A stretch of 64,000 bases of DNA from Aquarana catesbeiana (taxonomy: Eukaryota > Chordata > Amphibia > Anura > Ranidae), in assembly GCF_042186555.1 (NCBI RefSeq), contig NC_133336.1:190184573-190248572 (forward strand). Reading direction: 5' to 3'. The first letter of the stretch is position 1; every line of letters starts with the position of its first letter. The notes under the pieces were generated by a model. The model did not search any database. It saw only the letters and a program-made list of their open reading frames with translations, and was not told where the DNA came from. A program made the position numbers and the translations under genes. Of this stretch, positions 1 through 10,700 are shown piece after piece.

Positions 1-720
1 AGGACACACCCCCTACCACACCCCCTTAAAGGAGCATTGTACAAAAAAAAAGATTGGTTAAACCCACAAGTGCTTTTTTTTTCCACTACTATTCCTTTAT
101 ATTGGCTTTTGGAATTTACAATTGCAGCAATATAGAAATTAAATTAAAGGTTTAGCACTCAGAAACTTTTTGTCACTTGTGGAGTGACATTAGGAGATTC
201 TCCTTTAAATTCACCAACACTATGAAGTTTGGTGTCCTGATTGGTTATAAATTAAAGGGATCACTCAGTAAGGCCCTCACACTACACAGGTATGGACCTA
301 AGGGATATAGCACAATCAGACTAGCATGCAGCCAGATCAAAGGCATTACCTTCCGAAGTTTCATTTAGGGAAATCATTGTATTTCTCCTAGTAAGAGACT
401 GCAGAACACCAATACAAGACAGAGATACTGTGGGTACCTATCCAGTTGTGAAACTGAGCAATAACACTTACCTGTGCCCTGCGTTGTTGCTGGCCTGCTG
501 CTCCCTTCCCAGTGCTACACTATTTCAATAGCCTGTTGCTTTATTTCTGAACCCTGCTTCATGAGCAATATGACAAAAAAAAAAATAAAATGATATATAT
601 CAATTTAACAAAAGTCTGTCTTTTTCAGTGTGTTGTTTAGACTATTTTTAGAGTATTTTGCTTAAAGTTTAATAGAAGAATGTAATCTAGTTGAATACAG
701 TTGGACTGAGAAACACTCTT
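1..720. other. Intergenic, no gene seen
   Basis: AT-rich sequence with no reading frame of recognisable family, no splice-bounded exon that I can identify and no clear repeat boundary. There is an A-run followed by AATAAAA near 575-590, which could be the tail of an old retroposed copy, but no body was recognised. Confidence 0.5.
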
Positions 721-789
721 ATGTTTACACATACATCCTGACCTCTGAAGACACGCAGAGCACTGGATAGGGCCACACGTCCAGAGAGA

Positions 790-1960
790 CCTCAGGATGG
801 TATGGGGGGGGGGTTGGACAGGGAGATCGCAGGATTGGATGGGGAGATCGCAGGATGGGACGGGGAGATCGCAGGATGGGACGGGGAGATCGCAGGATGA
901 GATGGGGGGTGGACAGGGAGATTGCAGGATTGGACAGGGGGGGAGTCGCAGGATGGGACGGGGAGATCACAGATCGCAGGATGGGATGGGGAGATCGCAG
1001 GATGGGACAGGGAGATCACAGATCGCAGGATGGGACGGGGAGATCACAGATCGCAGGATGGGATGGGGAGATCGCAGGATGGGACAGGGAGATCCCAGAT
1101 CGCAGGATGGGACGGGGAGATCACAGATCGCAGGATGGGATGGGGAGATCGCAGGATGGGACAGGGAGATCACAGATCGCAGGATGGGACGGGGAGATCA
1201 CAGATCGCAGGATGGGACAGGGAGATCACAGATCGCAGGATGGGACGGGGAGATCACAGGATTGGACGGGGAGATCGCAGGATTGGACGGGGAGATCGCA
1301 GGATTGGACGAGGAGATCGCAGGATTGGACGAGGAGATCGCAGGATTGGACGAGGAGATCGCAGGATTGGACGGGGAGATCGCAGGATGGGACGGGGGGG
1401 GGGGGTCACAGATCGCAGGATGGGACGGGGAGATCGCAGGATTGGACGGGGAGATCGCAGGATGGGACGGGGGGGGGGGGTCACAGATCGCAGGATGGGA
1501 TGGGGAGATCGCAGGATTGGACAAGGAGATCGCAGGATGGGACGGGGAGATCGCAGGATTGGACGGGGAGATCGCAGGATTGGACGGGGAGATCGCAGGA
1601 TTGGACGGGGAGATCGCAGGATTGGACGGGGAGATCACAGATCGCAGGATGGGATGGGGAGATCGCAGGATTGGACGGGGAGATCGCAGGATTGGACGGG
1701 GAGATCGCAGGATTGGACGGGGAGATCGCAGGATTGGACGGGAAGATCGCAGGATGGGACGGGAAGATCGCAGGATGGGACGGGGAGATCGCAGGATTGG
1801 ATGGGGAGATCGCAGGATGGGACGGGGGGGGTCGCAGATCGCAGGATGGGACGGGGAGATCGCAGGATGGGACGGGGAGATCGCAGGATGGGACAGGGGG
1901 GGGGGTCGCAGATCGCAGGATGGGACGGGGAGATCGCAGGATTGGACAGGGAGATCACAG
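790..1960 (+). repeat. G-rich 21/28-bp minisatellite
   Basis: Tandem array whose main unit is 21 bp, built from AGATCGC, an AGGATGG or AGGATTG block and a GACGGGG block. A second unit of 28 bp carries one extra 7-bp block (AGATCAC). Every unit has a GGGG run and several units run to eleven or twelve G (near 1391 and 1470), so the plus strand is strongly quadruplex-prone. Because 21 is a multiple of 3, long open frames appear in several phases; they are not genes. The array lies next to a partial hAT-like element and may be internal to it. Confidence 0.93.
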
Positions 1961-2139
1961 CCGGCTCAGAGAGCGGGCGGCTCCGTTTGAGGGTGGGCAG
2001 GCGGGTGAGAGAGCGGATTGGCCGGGCTGCCGGGTGGCTCCGCGTGTGGATGGGCGGGTGAGACTGAGCAGGCTAGGTGTGTGTGTGTGTGTGGGCGCCT
2101 GGCCAATCAGCGAGCGGAAGGGCAGGGGAGCAGAGAGAT

Positions 2140-2651
2140 GACATCATCTCTCACCGCCCCCCGCATCTCTGCAGTACCTTCCGCCCTCACTGTGCAGGGA
2201 GCATGGGCAGCAGGGACATCACATTATCTCTCTGCTGCCTGACTCTGGGACACAGAAGCAAGAGACAAGCAAAACACCACCTTACCTGGCACGTGACAAT
2301 CCGCATCTGGTGGCAGGTGACATGGCAAGTGACAATCTGCAATGTGTGGCAGATGACATGGCAAGTGACAATGCGCATCTGGTGGCAAGTGACAATCCGC
2401 ATCTGGTGGCAGGTGACGTGGCAAGTGACACGCTCGGGGCTCCCACTGATTCTGGTGAGTTGAATGATTTCATTTTATATTACAATGTATTAATAGAAAT
2501 AATGCACTTCAATCATTGTGACACCATAACAACCATGGTGCCGGGATGATTAAAGCACCAACAACAGCCATTTCCCCGATAAATTGCCCACAAAAAAAAA
2601 AGTATTTTCTGGCGGTGCCCCTCCCGAGACAAGACTCCGGATCCGCCCCTG
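2140..2651. mobile_element. Right end of a hAT-like non-autonomous element
   Basis: This stretch matches the right part of the complete element at 9280-10936. It shares the Ctctc-accgccc segment, about four 37-bp units of the type GGCAAGTGACAATCCGCATC (2290-2440), the segment around the gctccca/tgattctg junction and the terminal GGATCCGCCCCTG. The expected left terminus CAGGGGCGGATCC is not present upstream in the window, so the copy is either left-truncated or its left end lies outside. No coding capacity is visible. Confidence 0.7.
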
Positions 2652-2659
2652 GCTGGGTG

Positions 2660-2880
2660 AAGGGATGATGCACTTCATTACGTGAGGTCACCTCAATCCC
2701 GTGATGGTGTGCTAGATGGAAGAGAGGATGGACATCATTATGTGAGGTCACCTCCCCCCCATTCTGCAATGGTGTGCTGGATGGAAGGATTGTTGCACTA
2801 CAAACTACATCATGTGCGGTCACCTTGTCCATCCCACAATGCACTGTGTCACGTAAGGTCATTTGCTCCTTCATACCCAG
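2660..2880. repeat. Degenerate ~60-bp tandem repeat
   Basis: Four diverged units share a core like GTGAGGTCACCT followed by a C-rich stretch, CAATGGTGTGCT and GATGGAAG. The unit is irregular (roughly 50-60 bp). No coding content is supported. Confidence 0.6.
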
Positions 2881-3159
2881 AAGGCCAATGTCTGGAGCTT
2901 AGCCCAGAGGTCATGTTCCTGGTAACAAAGTGAAACTAGTTTCAGAGAGGCACACAGAGGAGACTTCGTGGCTGACAAAGGTAATAGATGTCCCTCTACG
3001 GTCTCGGCTCCTCGGCAGAACTTCCTCTTTTGCTCTGACTCGTTCTCTATAACCTCTTATTATCGAATAATAAAAGTGAAAGCGTACAAAGACAACAACA
3101 TGTCATAATAATAGTCCCGCTGAGTCACCATCGCCGCTCCCGACACCCTCACTTTTTTT

Positions 3160-3430
3160 TTTTTTTTACCATCGGCGTCCCATTGGGGAGATTTCCCTCA
3201 ACTTCCAGTCCTGGAGACACAACAGGAAGTCAGAGGATATATCTCCAAAATGAAGGGAATTAGTTGCCTCCAGAACAGAAGTCCCAACAAGAAGATTGCT
3301 CTTTTTTGGGGACAACTTTGAATATTTGGATTTGCCACAATGGTCCGCAAGACAAATAGGGGGGATCTGGCCAGTGGAGACACAAAGAGGAATAAACCCC
3401 CCTGACAGGGGTTCCAACCTTTCCATACTC
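3160..3430. repeat. Dispersed repeat, 'GGGGAGATTTCCC / ACTTCC' family
   Basis: Contains blocks such as CATTGGGGAGATTTCCCTCA followed by ACTTCC and AACAGGAAGTC. The same blocks recur at 4190-4460, 6180-6345 and 30285-30400 in either orientation. This is a short interspersed family without coding capacity. Element ends were not resolved. Confidence 0.55.
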
Positions 3431-3448
3431 TAACCGAAACTACAAAAG

Positions 3449-3479
<31 letters not shown>

Positions 3480-3632
3480 GGCTTTAGATACACTTTGGGG
3501 CTGTGTGTACACAAAAAAATGTTGCTATGCGGCTATCTTAGGGGATATGCACATGGGTTTTGCATTCAGATCACTCTTCAGAGAGCGCTTGACAGGTGGT
3601 GAGGAGGCGCTGCATCTAACAAGCCTTTAGGC

Positions 3633-3791
3633 CAGGGATATGCAATTAGCGGACCTCCAGCTGTTGCAAAACTACAAATCCCATCATGCCTCTGCCTCTG
3701 GGTGTCATGCTTGTGGCTGTCAGAGTTTTGCTAGGCCTCATGGGACTTGTAGTTCTGCAACAGCTGGAGGTCCACTAATTGCATATCCCTG
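3633..3791. mobile_element. hAT-type MITE with exact 8-bp target duplication
   Basis: A 159-bp foldback element. The left arm starts CAGGGATATGCAATTAG and the right arm is its near-perfect reverse complement ending CTAATTGCATATCCCTG; the arms pair for about 55 bp with few mismatches. It is flanked by identical 8-bp copies CTTTAGGC (3625-3632 and 3792-3799). The 8-bp duplication and CA-G start are typical of hAT transposons. Confidence 0.9.
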
Positions 3792-3822
3792 CTTTAGGCG
3801 CTCACACAAGCACACAGTCACA

Positions 3823-3938
3823 ATCTCCTATAATCGTCAGCTCCGTCTAGTGGCCATAAAGCGGTATGTTCCTAAAATAGCTCATTAAAAATAATACTGC
3901 ATTATGACCACTAGATGGAGCTGATGATTATAGGAGAT
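3823..3938. mobile_element. Foldback MITE
   Basis: Inverted arms of about 36 bp: ATCTCCTATAATCGTCAGCT ... near 3823 pair with ... AGCTGATGATTATAGGAGAT ending at 3938. The loop is AT-rich. No clear target duplication was found. Confidence 0.7.
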
Positions 3939-5669
3939 GACCCCATTATAGAGAATACGGCACCTGTGCGGACGCCTAAGACATTGGCACAGTGAATTTT
4001 TTATACACAGAGGCCCTTTAAGTGACTATTGTAACACCAAGGGCCCCTTCACATTCATGTGTTGTAGTAACGCCCGATAAACATGCATTGCGGTGCCATT
4101 CAAATTTAACATTCAATGCATTTATTAAAGGAAAAAAAAAGAGACCATGTCTAATTTCCGGGCACAGTGGTTTCCTTTTTATCAAAGCTCCACCAGGTTG
4201 TGTTTTTTTTTTTTTGCTGTGTCCCCACTGGGGAGATTTCCCCTCACTTCCTGTTGTGGTGACACCAAGATAACCTATAAAAGAGTTCAGACATCATTGG
4301 GACAGGAAGCCACAGCAACGTGTTCTATGCCTTCCACATTCTACAAAACGATGGCATTGCCGTCTCTTGCAAAAAAGATTTACTAATCACTTCCTGTCCT
4401 CGTGACTCCTTTTTAATTGGGACAGGAAGAGGGGGTGACTCTCCCCAGCGGGGACACAGCAATAGAAACCTATAGACCTCAGGTGTCACCTTGAGAAAAG
4501 GGGTCCCTCGCCGCACCAAGACATCAATTGCAACTATTTTTTTTTTTTTTAGGTGATTTCAGTGAGTGCTGGCTGTTTCCGATTAGTATGACAGCCAGGC
4601 GAGGGGTATTTTTATTAGGAGGGGTCAATAGCAGCCGCATATATGGTTTTCCAGAACAATCACACTGCTATACAAGTACATAAAATAAAAAAAAAATAAA
4701 AATAAAAAATAATTCCCTAACATCAGCTGTTTAGCAAGGGATGCTGACTACACTACCTAACATACCTTCAGCCACTAGGAGGCGCTCTTGCATATTATGT
4801 AGTGATAGTACAGCAAAGAAATGGGAAGGTCCCAGTAGAAGAGTATAATGGAATGCATTTTCAGGGTGTGGCCCCCCCCAGTCTGTCTTTGTGAGTGTAT
4901 AATAGCGTCTCGCAGTTGGGATGAGGCGGGGAATGCGGGGATCATCCGTCACCAATATGGGAATGGCGCTTTCATTCACACCTCGTGTATTTCAGGACGC
5001 CGATCAGCTGGGAGGCGACTCCGCCTCCCTACAGAGAGAGGGGGGATTAAAGCAGAACTCTGGGCAAGCAGATAAAATACACACAATGGAGGAGATTTAC
5101 CTGACAAAGGAATTTGTATTCCTGTCCATCCAGTCCTGAGATTTACACAGCTCCGCCACACAGCACAGCCCTGTCTGGGCCAGGCAGGAGACCCGATTAT
5201 ACTTCGGTAACAAGGCAGGTCTTGTCCCGCCCCCCCCAGCCAGTGAAAGGAGAGGCGGAGGACGAATGAGCTCACCTGTCACTCTGCTCTCTCCTCCTAT
5301 CAGCATGCTCCTGGCTCTACCACACAATATGAGTGTTTTCTGCGATTGATGGGGCTTTCGTTTTTTTTTTCTTGGGGGGGGGGTTTGGCACAGGAACTAT
5401 ATGCCGCAGCTGTGATTGGTTCCCTCCACCAAGGAGGGCCTGCCAGTATTGTGTGTCCCCACCCACCGGTGTGTGTCCCAGCTCCTCCCTCTACATTCCC
5501 CCCCCCCCCAAAATGAAAGACTTTGAGGTCCCCCCTCTAGAGGCCTTCTGTAGGCCAGACAATGCAATCATCAATCTTTGCTGAACAACTGCCGTCAGCA
5601 AATCAATTACATGCACAGCCACCTGAAAACTCCGCTCTGTGGGCCCGGCTGCTGTGACATTCTTAGCGA
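3939..5669. other. Intergenic with dispersed repeat pieces, no gene
   Basis: Two further copies of the 'GGGGAGATTTCCC / ACTTCCTG' dispersed family lie at about 4190-4460. A TTAAAGCAGAACTC-type element start (compare 23622 and 27156) lies near 5046. The rest shows no recognisable reading frame or RNA gene. Confidence 0.5.
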
Positions 5670-6176
5670 GAGGTGTTTTGTAGTACACAGGGATAGAAGG
5701 GAACATTGCTGAGAAAGACAGGGTGCTAAGGTGACTATACAACACCTCCCACTCTTCTCCATAAGGGAGGTGTTTTGTAGTCTATATAGAGCAAAGGGAA
5801 CATTCCTATCTTATAACAGTTAAAAGGCAGAGAGGGTCCTGGGGTGACTATAGAATACCTCCTTCTGTACGTCCATAGGAAGGGGAGGTGTTTTGTAGTC
5901 TATGGAGCTAAAAGGGAACATTGGTAACTGATAACAGTCCAGAGGCAGACACGGTCAATGCATAACACCTCCTTCTCGTCTCTGTAAAAGGGGAGGTGTT
6001 TTGTAGTGCACAGATAGAAGGGAACATTGCTAAATAATAACAGTCCAGAGGCAGAGAGGGTCCTCGGGTGACTACATAACACCTCCCTCTCTTCTCTGTA
6101 AAAGGGTGAGGTGTTTTGTAGTCTGTGGAGGTAAAAGGGAACATTGCTAAATAATAACAGTCCAGAGGCAGAGATT
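5670..6176. repeat. Tandem repeat of ~97-118 bp, 4.5 copies
   Basis: Units begin with GAGGTGTTTTGTAGT at 5670, 5767, 5885, 5993 and 6108. Each continues with AAGGGAACATT, usually GATAACAG/ATAACAGTCC, CAGAGGCAGA, and an AACACCTCC or similar block. Spacings are 97, 118, 108 and 115 bp, so unit length varies by internal indels. Confidence 0.88.
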
Positions 6177-6357
6177 TTGGGTTGTCACCGGAACAGGAAT
6201 AGAGGGGAAATCTTCCAATGGGGACACTGGATCTGGTGACACACATAGGGATTTCCCCCACTTTGCAGGGATTTTTCTTTTACATTCTGTTTTGGTGATA
6301 AAAGACAGGAAGTGAAGGGAAGTCTCCCCAATGGGGACACAGGTTGCAAAAAAAAAA

Positions 6358-6360
<3 letters not shown>

Positions 6361-6416
<56 letters not shown>
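6361..6416. repeat. (TA)n microsatellite
   Basis: A pure TA run immediately abuts the left LTR of the provirus. TA-rich sequence (tatataatgtata) also follows the right LTR, so the provirus appears to have integrated into an AT/TA-rich tract. This hides the exact target duplication. Confidence 0.9.
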
Positions 6417-6417
<1 letters not shown>

Positions 6418-6872
6418 GTTATGGAAATGATTAAGAGCTCCAATCGAGCCCAAGGTTATCTGCTGCTGTCTCTAATTTGAAAAGTGTTGATATGCATGCA
6501 TATAAAAGTAAACACACTGAGACACGCTCAGTTTCGTTACTGTTACACTTCTAATTTATTCAAGGCGGTGTTAATGTTTTATACACACAAATACGTCATT
6601 GCTATGTCAGTCTAATAGGTACATCTCATTGGTTAAGATAGAAAAGAAGATGGATAATTTTCATAACGAGGTTTGGCTCTCTCTGGTCTTATCTCCAGTT
6701 CCGCATTCTTTTGATGTGTGGGAGGTAGGGGGTAATCGCCATCTTGAGAAAATATAGGAACAGAGCAAATCTGTATACTTATATAATGAGTAAGGAGAAA
6801 AATATGTATGCACATAAGAAAATAGACATTTTCAGATTACTATTATTATTATCTACATCACATTCCTTCACA
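6417..6872 (-). repeat. 3' LTR of the provirus
   Basis: 456 bp, TG...CA bounded as read on the plus strand, equal in length to the copy at 15478-15933 and differing from it at one visible position (C versus T near 6449). Read on the minus strand it holds a U3 with CAAGATGGCG (6740s), CCAAT (complement of 6628-6632), TGACGTA (complement of 6592-6598), a TATAAAA box (6577-6583) and AATAAA (6555-6560). Confidence 0.95.
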
Positions 6873-6885
6873 ATCCCCCCTAAAA
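6873..6885 (-). promoter_or_regulatory. Polypurine tract
   Basis: On the minus strand the sequence directly before the 3' LTR is a TTTTAGGGGGGAT-type purine run. This is where plus-strand DNA synthesis would start. Its position next to the LTR edge fits exactly. Confidence 0.85.
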
Positions 6886-7052
6886 TGACTATTTTCTCTT
6901 TTCTGTCCCTAATACTAAAGGTCCTACTTTTTGGCCTGGCCCTTCTCCTCAGCAACTCTTTTAGGCTGTATATAGAATTGGGCAGCAACTGTTCACTTCC
7001 CTCCTCGATACAGCTGGAGAGGTGCAGTCAGGCGCTATCTATCCCTATAACC

Positions 7053-8826
7053 CTATAGGATTGTGAGATTATGGACAGGGAGTGATTGTAGAGGAGTGAA
7101 GGGTTTGTCATCTTCCATCATAAGGGGGTCCTCTTCTTCTTGGTGGAGAAATGTAGGTGTGCTATTGTCTACAGCCTTGCTCATTAACTTTTTTGCAAAA
7201 GGTAGAATACAGCATATAATCAGGGCTAAAAGATCCAGGATTATTAATACCGTTACCCGTATCTGGGCGAACACCTTCTGCCACCCACTCATCCAGCTAA
7301 AATATTGATCCCATGGGTCTGTGATACCTGAGTTCTTCTTCAACTCTAGTGACAGATCTTCTAATTTCTTTATAGCTAAAGTAACCTTACCATTTGGGCC
7401 AATATTATCAGGAATGTATGTACAACAGGTTCCCGTTTTTTTCCTATGATTTTACAAAACACCTCCTTTCCCAGATAACACCATGTCTAAGGCCATCCGG
7501 TCCTGGAATGTCATGTAGGAAGTGGGGGCTAACTGATCAGAAATTCCCTGGAGGGCATCTTTAGAGTAATTTACAAATCTCTGTTGGTTATAATATGTAT
7601 AGTGTCAGGTCACCTAGAGGCTGGGTGACAGATGCACACCGTTGGGATCAGGAGTGCACTGCAAGGTAGTGGACCCTACGGGTGACTGCTGCGGATTGTA
7701 CCTTGGGAGGTTCAGGAAGCAGGTCTACTGGATCACTGACACAGATCCCACTGGGAGCTAGAGCATAGATTCCCCAGGGCGCGGAGTCTAAGAGCCAGCA
7801 GGTGTTCACCAGAGCCTCTAGTGGTGAGGATGGACTGCGCTGCAGTCTGGCTCCAGGTCGCGGCCCCCAGGGTCTCACAGCTCACGCTCACGGTAGACTA
7901 CAGGAGCAGAGGAAGGAGGGAGCTGGCTGGAACATCAGGGTCACAGGCAAACAGGGATGGCCGGGAACAGGCCAAAGTCGGTAACAGAAATCAGATGTAG
8001 GAAACATAGCAAGTACACACATAGGCTAACACACAGTGGTTGATCAGCACTGCTGGCTTGCAGTGCACAGGTTAATATAGGGTTCCCTGATAGGGCCTGG
8101 GGTGGGGCCATGCTTAGAGGGGAGGTTACAAAAGCAGTCAGGTGAGGGTCAGCTGGTCTCTAGAGATGAACACATGGAGACAGGTAAGCTGATCGACAAA
8201 CTCTATTGCATAACCATGACATGTAGTTAATTCAATCTACATTCTTGCTGACAGTTGTTATGGGGATCAAAGACTCAAAACCAGCTTTTACCTGATCCCT
8301 GCCTTTAAACTCATCAGGGACCCCCCTTGTAACCCCTATGACATGTATGTATACATGAGGATCAAAGCTTCCGGAGAGAGCTGCTCGCTTCCTCCTCTGA
8401 CTGTGTGCTGGGTCAGTGTATGTATCAGGGGTATCTTTGGTTAGGATATGGGGGCTTTCTATTTTCATCTTTTTTGTCTAATGCACTCTGTGGTCGCCCA
8501 GTCTGGCCCTGTGTTCCAACCCACTGGCCCCCACAGAAACCACAACTCTGTCCCCAGTAACTGTATGTATGGCATACATATATGTCCTTACCGTCAGGGA
8601 TATCACTGTACCAATGGCATCACCATGAAGGGTCAAACGGACAAGGTACTATGTCACCGTAATCTAAGGTAAAGGTGGTCACATGTGTACCTGAAGAGTT
8701 ACACCAAAACGTAATTATGTTATCATTTTTGTGATGGCCACCTCCTGGGCCCCTCCCCCCTAGATCAAACAGAAAAAGGATATGCAGCACCCGAAAACAC
8801 GCTCTCCTGCAGTGATAAGCGTGCAT
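7053..8826 (-). pseudogene. Retroviral env remnant (SU-TM), interrupted
   Basis: Env of the provirus. An SU part (8826 to about 8400) is followed by a basic RRKR furin-type cleavage motif near 8390, then the TM subunit. The last 97 residues (7343-7053) are open and contain a membrane-proximal tryptophan-rich segment (DQYFSWMSGWQKVF), a hydrophobic membrane span (VLIILDLLALIICCILPF) and a cytoplasmic tail ending at a stop. A solo LTR (7603-8221) splits the TM ectodomain. The region of the expected CX6CC motif, near 7430-7470, is out of frame with its flanks. The protein cannot be made intact. Confidence 0.82.
7603..8221 (-). mobile_element. Solo LTR inside env
   Basis: 619 bp with TGTCA...TGACA ends and imperfect 5-bp flanks (TATAG at 7598-7602, TGTAG at 8222-8226). 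Env codons resume on each side, so it is an insertion. In minus orientation it has a TATA-like CTATATTAAC (8071-8080), which fits a Ty3/gypsy-type LTR. There is no internal region, so LTR-LTR recombination has removed it. Confidence 0.75.
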
Positions 8827-9500
8827 TCAGGTGTTCTTCCTGGCCAACTTGACTGAGGTGGCTGTGGTCAGCAAAACTTGGAATGGACCATCATAACTTG
8901 ACTCAAGGATCTCCAGACAGTAGTTGGTGTGTTCCTGTGTCTAATTCAGGATCTGGAATGGAAGAAAACACCTGGACATGCATTCAGGTTAATTCTCGTG
9001 ATAATGTGGTTACATAATTAGTCAACACATCAGACTGTAACTGTAACTGTTGTGGAAAGTAACAACCAAGTCTGGGAGCTGAACCAAACAAAATTTCATA
9101 AGGGGATAGGGCATGTTTCCCCTGGGGGTGTGTCTGACACTGAACAGGGCAATGGGCTAACTGTCTGGCCAACTCATGTTAGTCTCTTGGGCCATCTTTA
9201 ACATCCTGTTTTTAGTGTCCCATTCATCCTTTCTACCTTCCCGCTACTTTGAGGGTGGTATGGGATGTGTAGTGCCAACCAGGGGCGGATCCAGGGGGGG
9301 GGCAACAGGGCAATTGCCCCCCCCGAAATAATAGCACACACACTCTTAATGTAACTGTCTCCTGCGCTCCGCTGCCGGCCCGAGTCTCTCTCTCACATGT
9401 GCCGATCAGCGGCGCCGAGAGAGAGACTCGCGTGTGGTATGTACGGGTGGCGGCGGCGGTCACTGACACTGAAGGTGGGTGGAGCCTCTTCCCTGCTCTG

Positions 9501-9545
9501 CACTCGTTGCTAGACGCCAGGCGGCCCTGGCGTTAGCAACGAGTG
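9501..9545. repeat. 20-bp-stem hairpin
   Basis: CACTCGTTGCTAGACGCCAGG and its downstream partner pair over 20 bp with one bulged G and a 4-base loop. It ends at the start of a perfect TGACGTCA. Confidence 0.8.
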
Positions 9546-9751
9546 ACGTCACGGTCAGTCACACTCACACTGCAGTGAGTGAGTGAGTCACGGCGTCACG
9601 TCGGAGGTCGGACTCGAGTCTCTCAGAGCCGACTGACGTGACAGTGTGACAGGGCCTGGAGCGGGCGGCTGCTGTGTGACTGAGGCTGAGCGAGGCAGCG
9701 AGCAGGCAGGTGTTGAAGCTGCTCCCCTTCTGATAATGTGACTGAAGGGAC

Positions 9752-10034
9752 GTTGCGTCGCGGCCATCTTGGTACTCCCGCACTGGTCCACAGTAAGCCT
9801 AGTGTTTGTAAGTCGGCAAGCGGACATCTTTATACACCCACCAGAGTCTTGCTTATCACAGTTATTTTTAACAGTAAACTCAACTTATATTTCACTAAAT
9901 AAGCTGAGTTTACTATTAAAAATAACTGTGAAAAGCAAGACTCCGGTGGGTGTATAAAGATGTCTGCTTACCGACTTCTAACTCTAGTCTTACTGCTGAC
10001 AAGTGAGGGTGTACCAAGATGGCCGCAATGCAAC
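9752..10034. repeat. Long imperfect palindrome (arms ~135-140 bp)
   Basis: The left arm (GCGGCCATCTTGGTAC ... AACTCAACTTA) and right arm (TAAGCTGAGTTTACT ... GTACCAAGATGGCCGC) are reverse complements at most positions, around a short AT-rich loop near 9890-9900. It looks like a foldback MITE captured by the hAT element. Confidence 0.9.
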
Positions 10035-10111
10035 ATGCTTTTGCATGCATGTTCTGATGAGTTACAATATCTCTCACTGCCCGCCCTCACTCTAGGACAC
10101 ATCCACTGGCA

Positions 10112-10700
10112 ACTTGGCAAGTGACAATCCGCATGTTGTGGCAGGCGACATTGGCAAGTGACAATCCGCATGTTGTGGCAAGCGACATTGGCAAGTGACA
10201 ATCTGCATGTTGTGGCAGGCGACATTGGCAAGTGAAAATCCGCATCTTGTGGCAGGCGACATTGGCAAGTGACAATCTGCATGTTGTGGCAGGCGACATT
10301 GGCAAGTGACAATCCGCATCTTGTGGCAGGCGACATTGGCAAGTGACAATCTGCATGTTGTGGCAGACGACATTGGCAAGTGACAATCCGCATCTTGTGG
10401 CAGGAGACATTGGCAAGTGACAATCCGCATCTTGTGGCAGGCGACATTGGCAAGTGACAATCCGCATCTTGTGGCAGGCGACATTGGCAAGTGACAATCC
10501 GCATCTTGTGGCAGGCGACATTGGCAAGTGACAATCCGCATCTTGTAGCAGGCGACATTGGCAAGTGACAATCCGCATCTTGTGGCAGGCGACATTGGCA
10601 AGTGACAATCCGCATCTTGTGGCAGGCGACATTGGCAAGTGACAATCCGCATGTTGTGGCAGGCGACATTGGCAAGTGACACGCTGCATCTGGTGGCAGG
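10112..10700. repeat. 37-bp minisatellite, ~16 copies
   Basis: Unit begins GGCAAGTGACAATCCGCATC and ends GGCAGGCGACATT. Variant sites alternate (CATCTTG/CATGTTG, CCGC/CTGC). The related copy at 2290-2440 has about four units. Open frames across it are a by-product of the repeat. Confidence 0.93.

Noticed and set aside
797..2141. Overlapping ~400-codon frames rich in RSQDGTG / EIAGLDG repeats
   Set aside because: Products of the 21-bp minisatellite read in three phases; no non-repeat domain or promoter evidence.
10112..10700. CRISPR-like regular repeat
   Set aside because: Units are contiguous with no unique spacers, in a vertebrate transposon.
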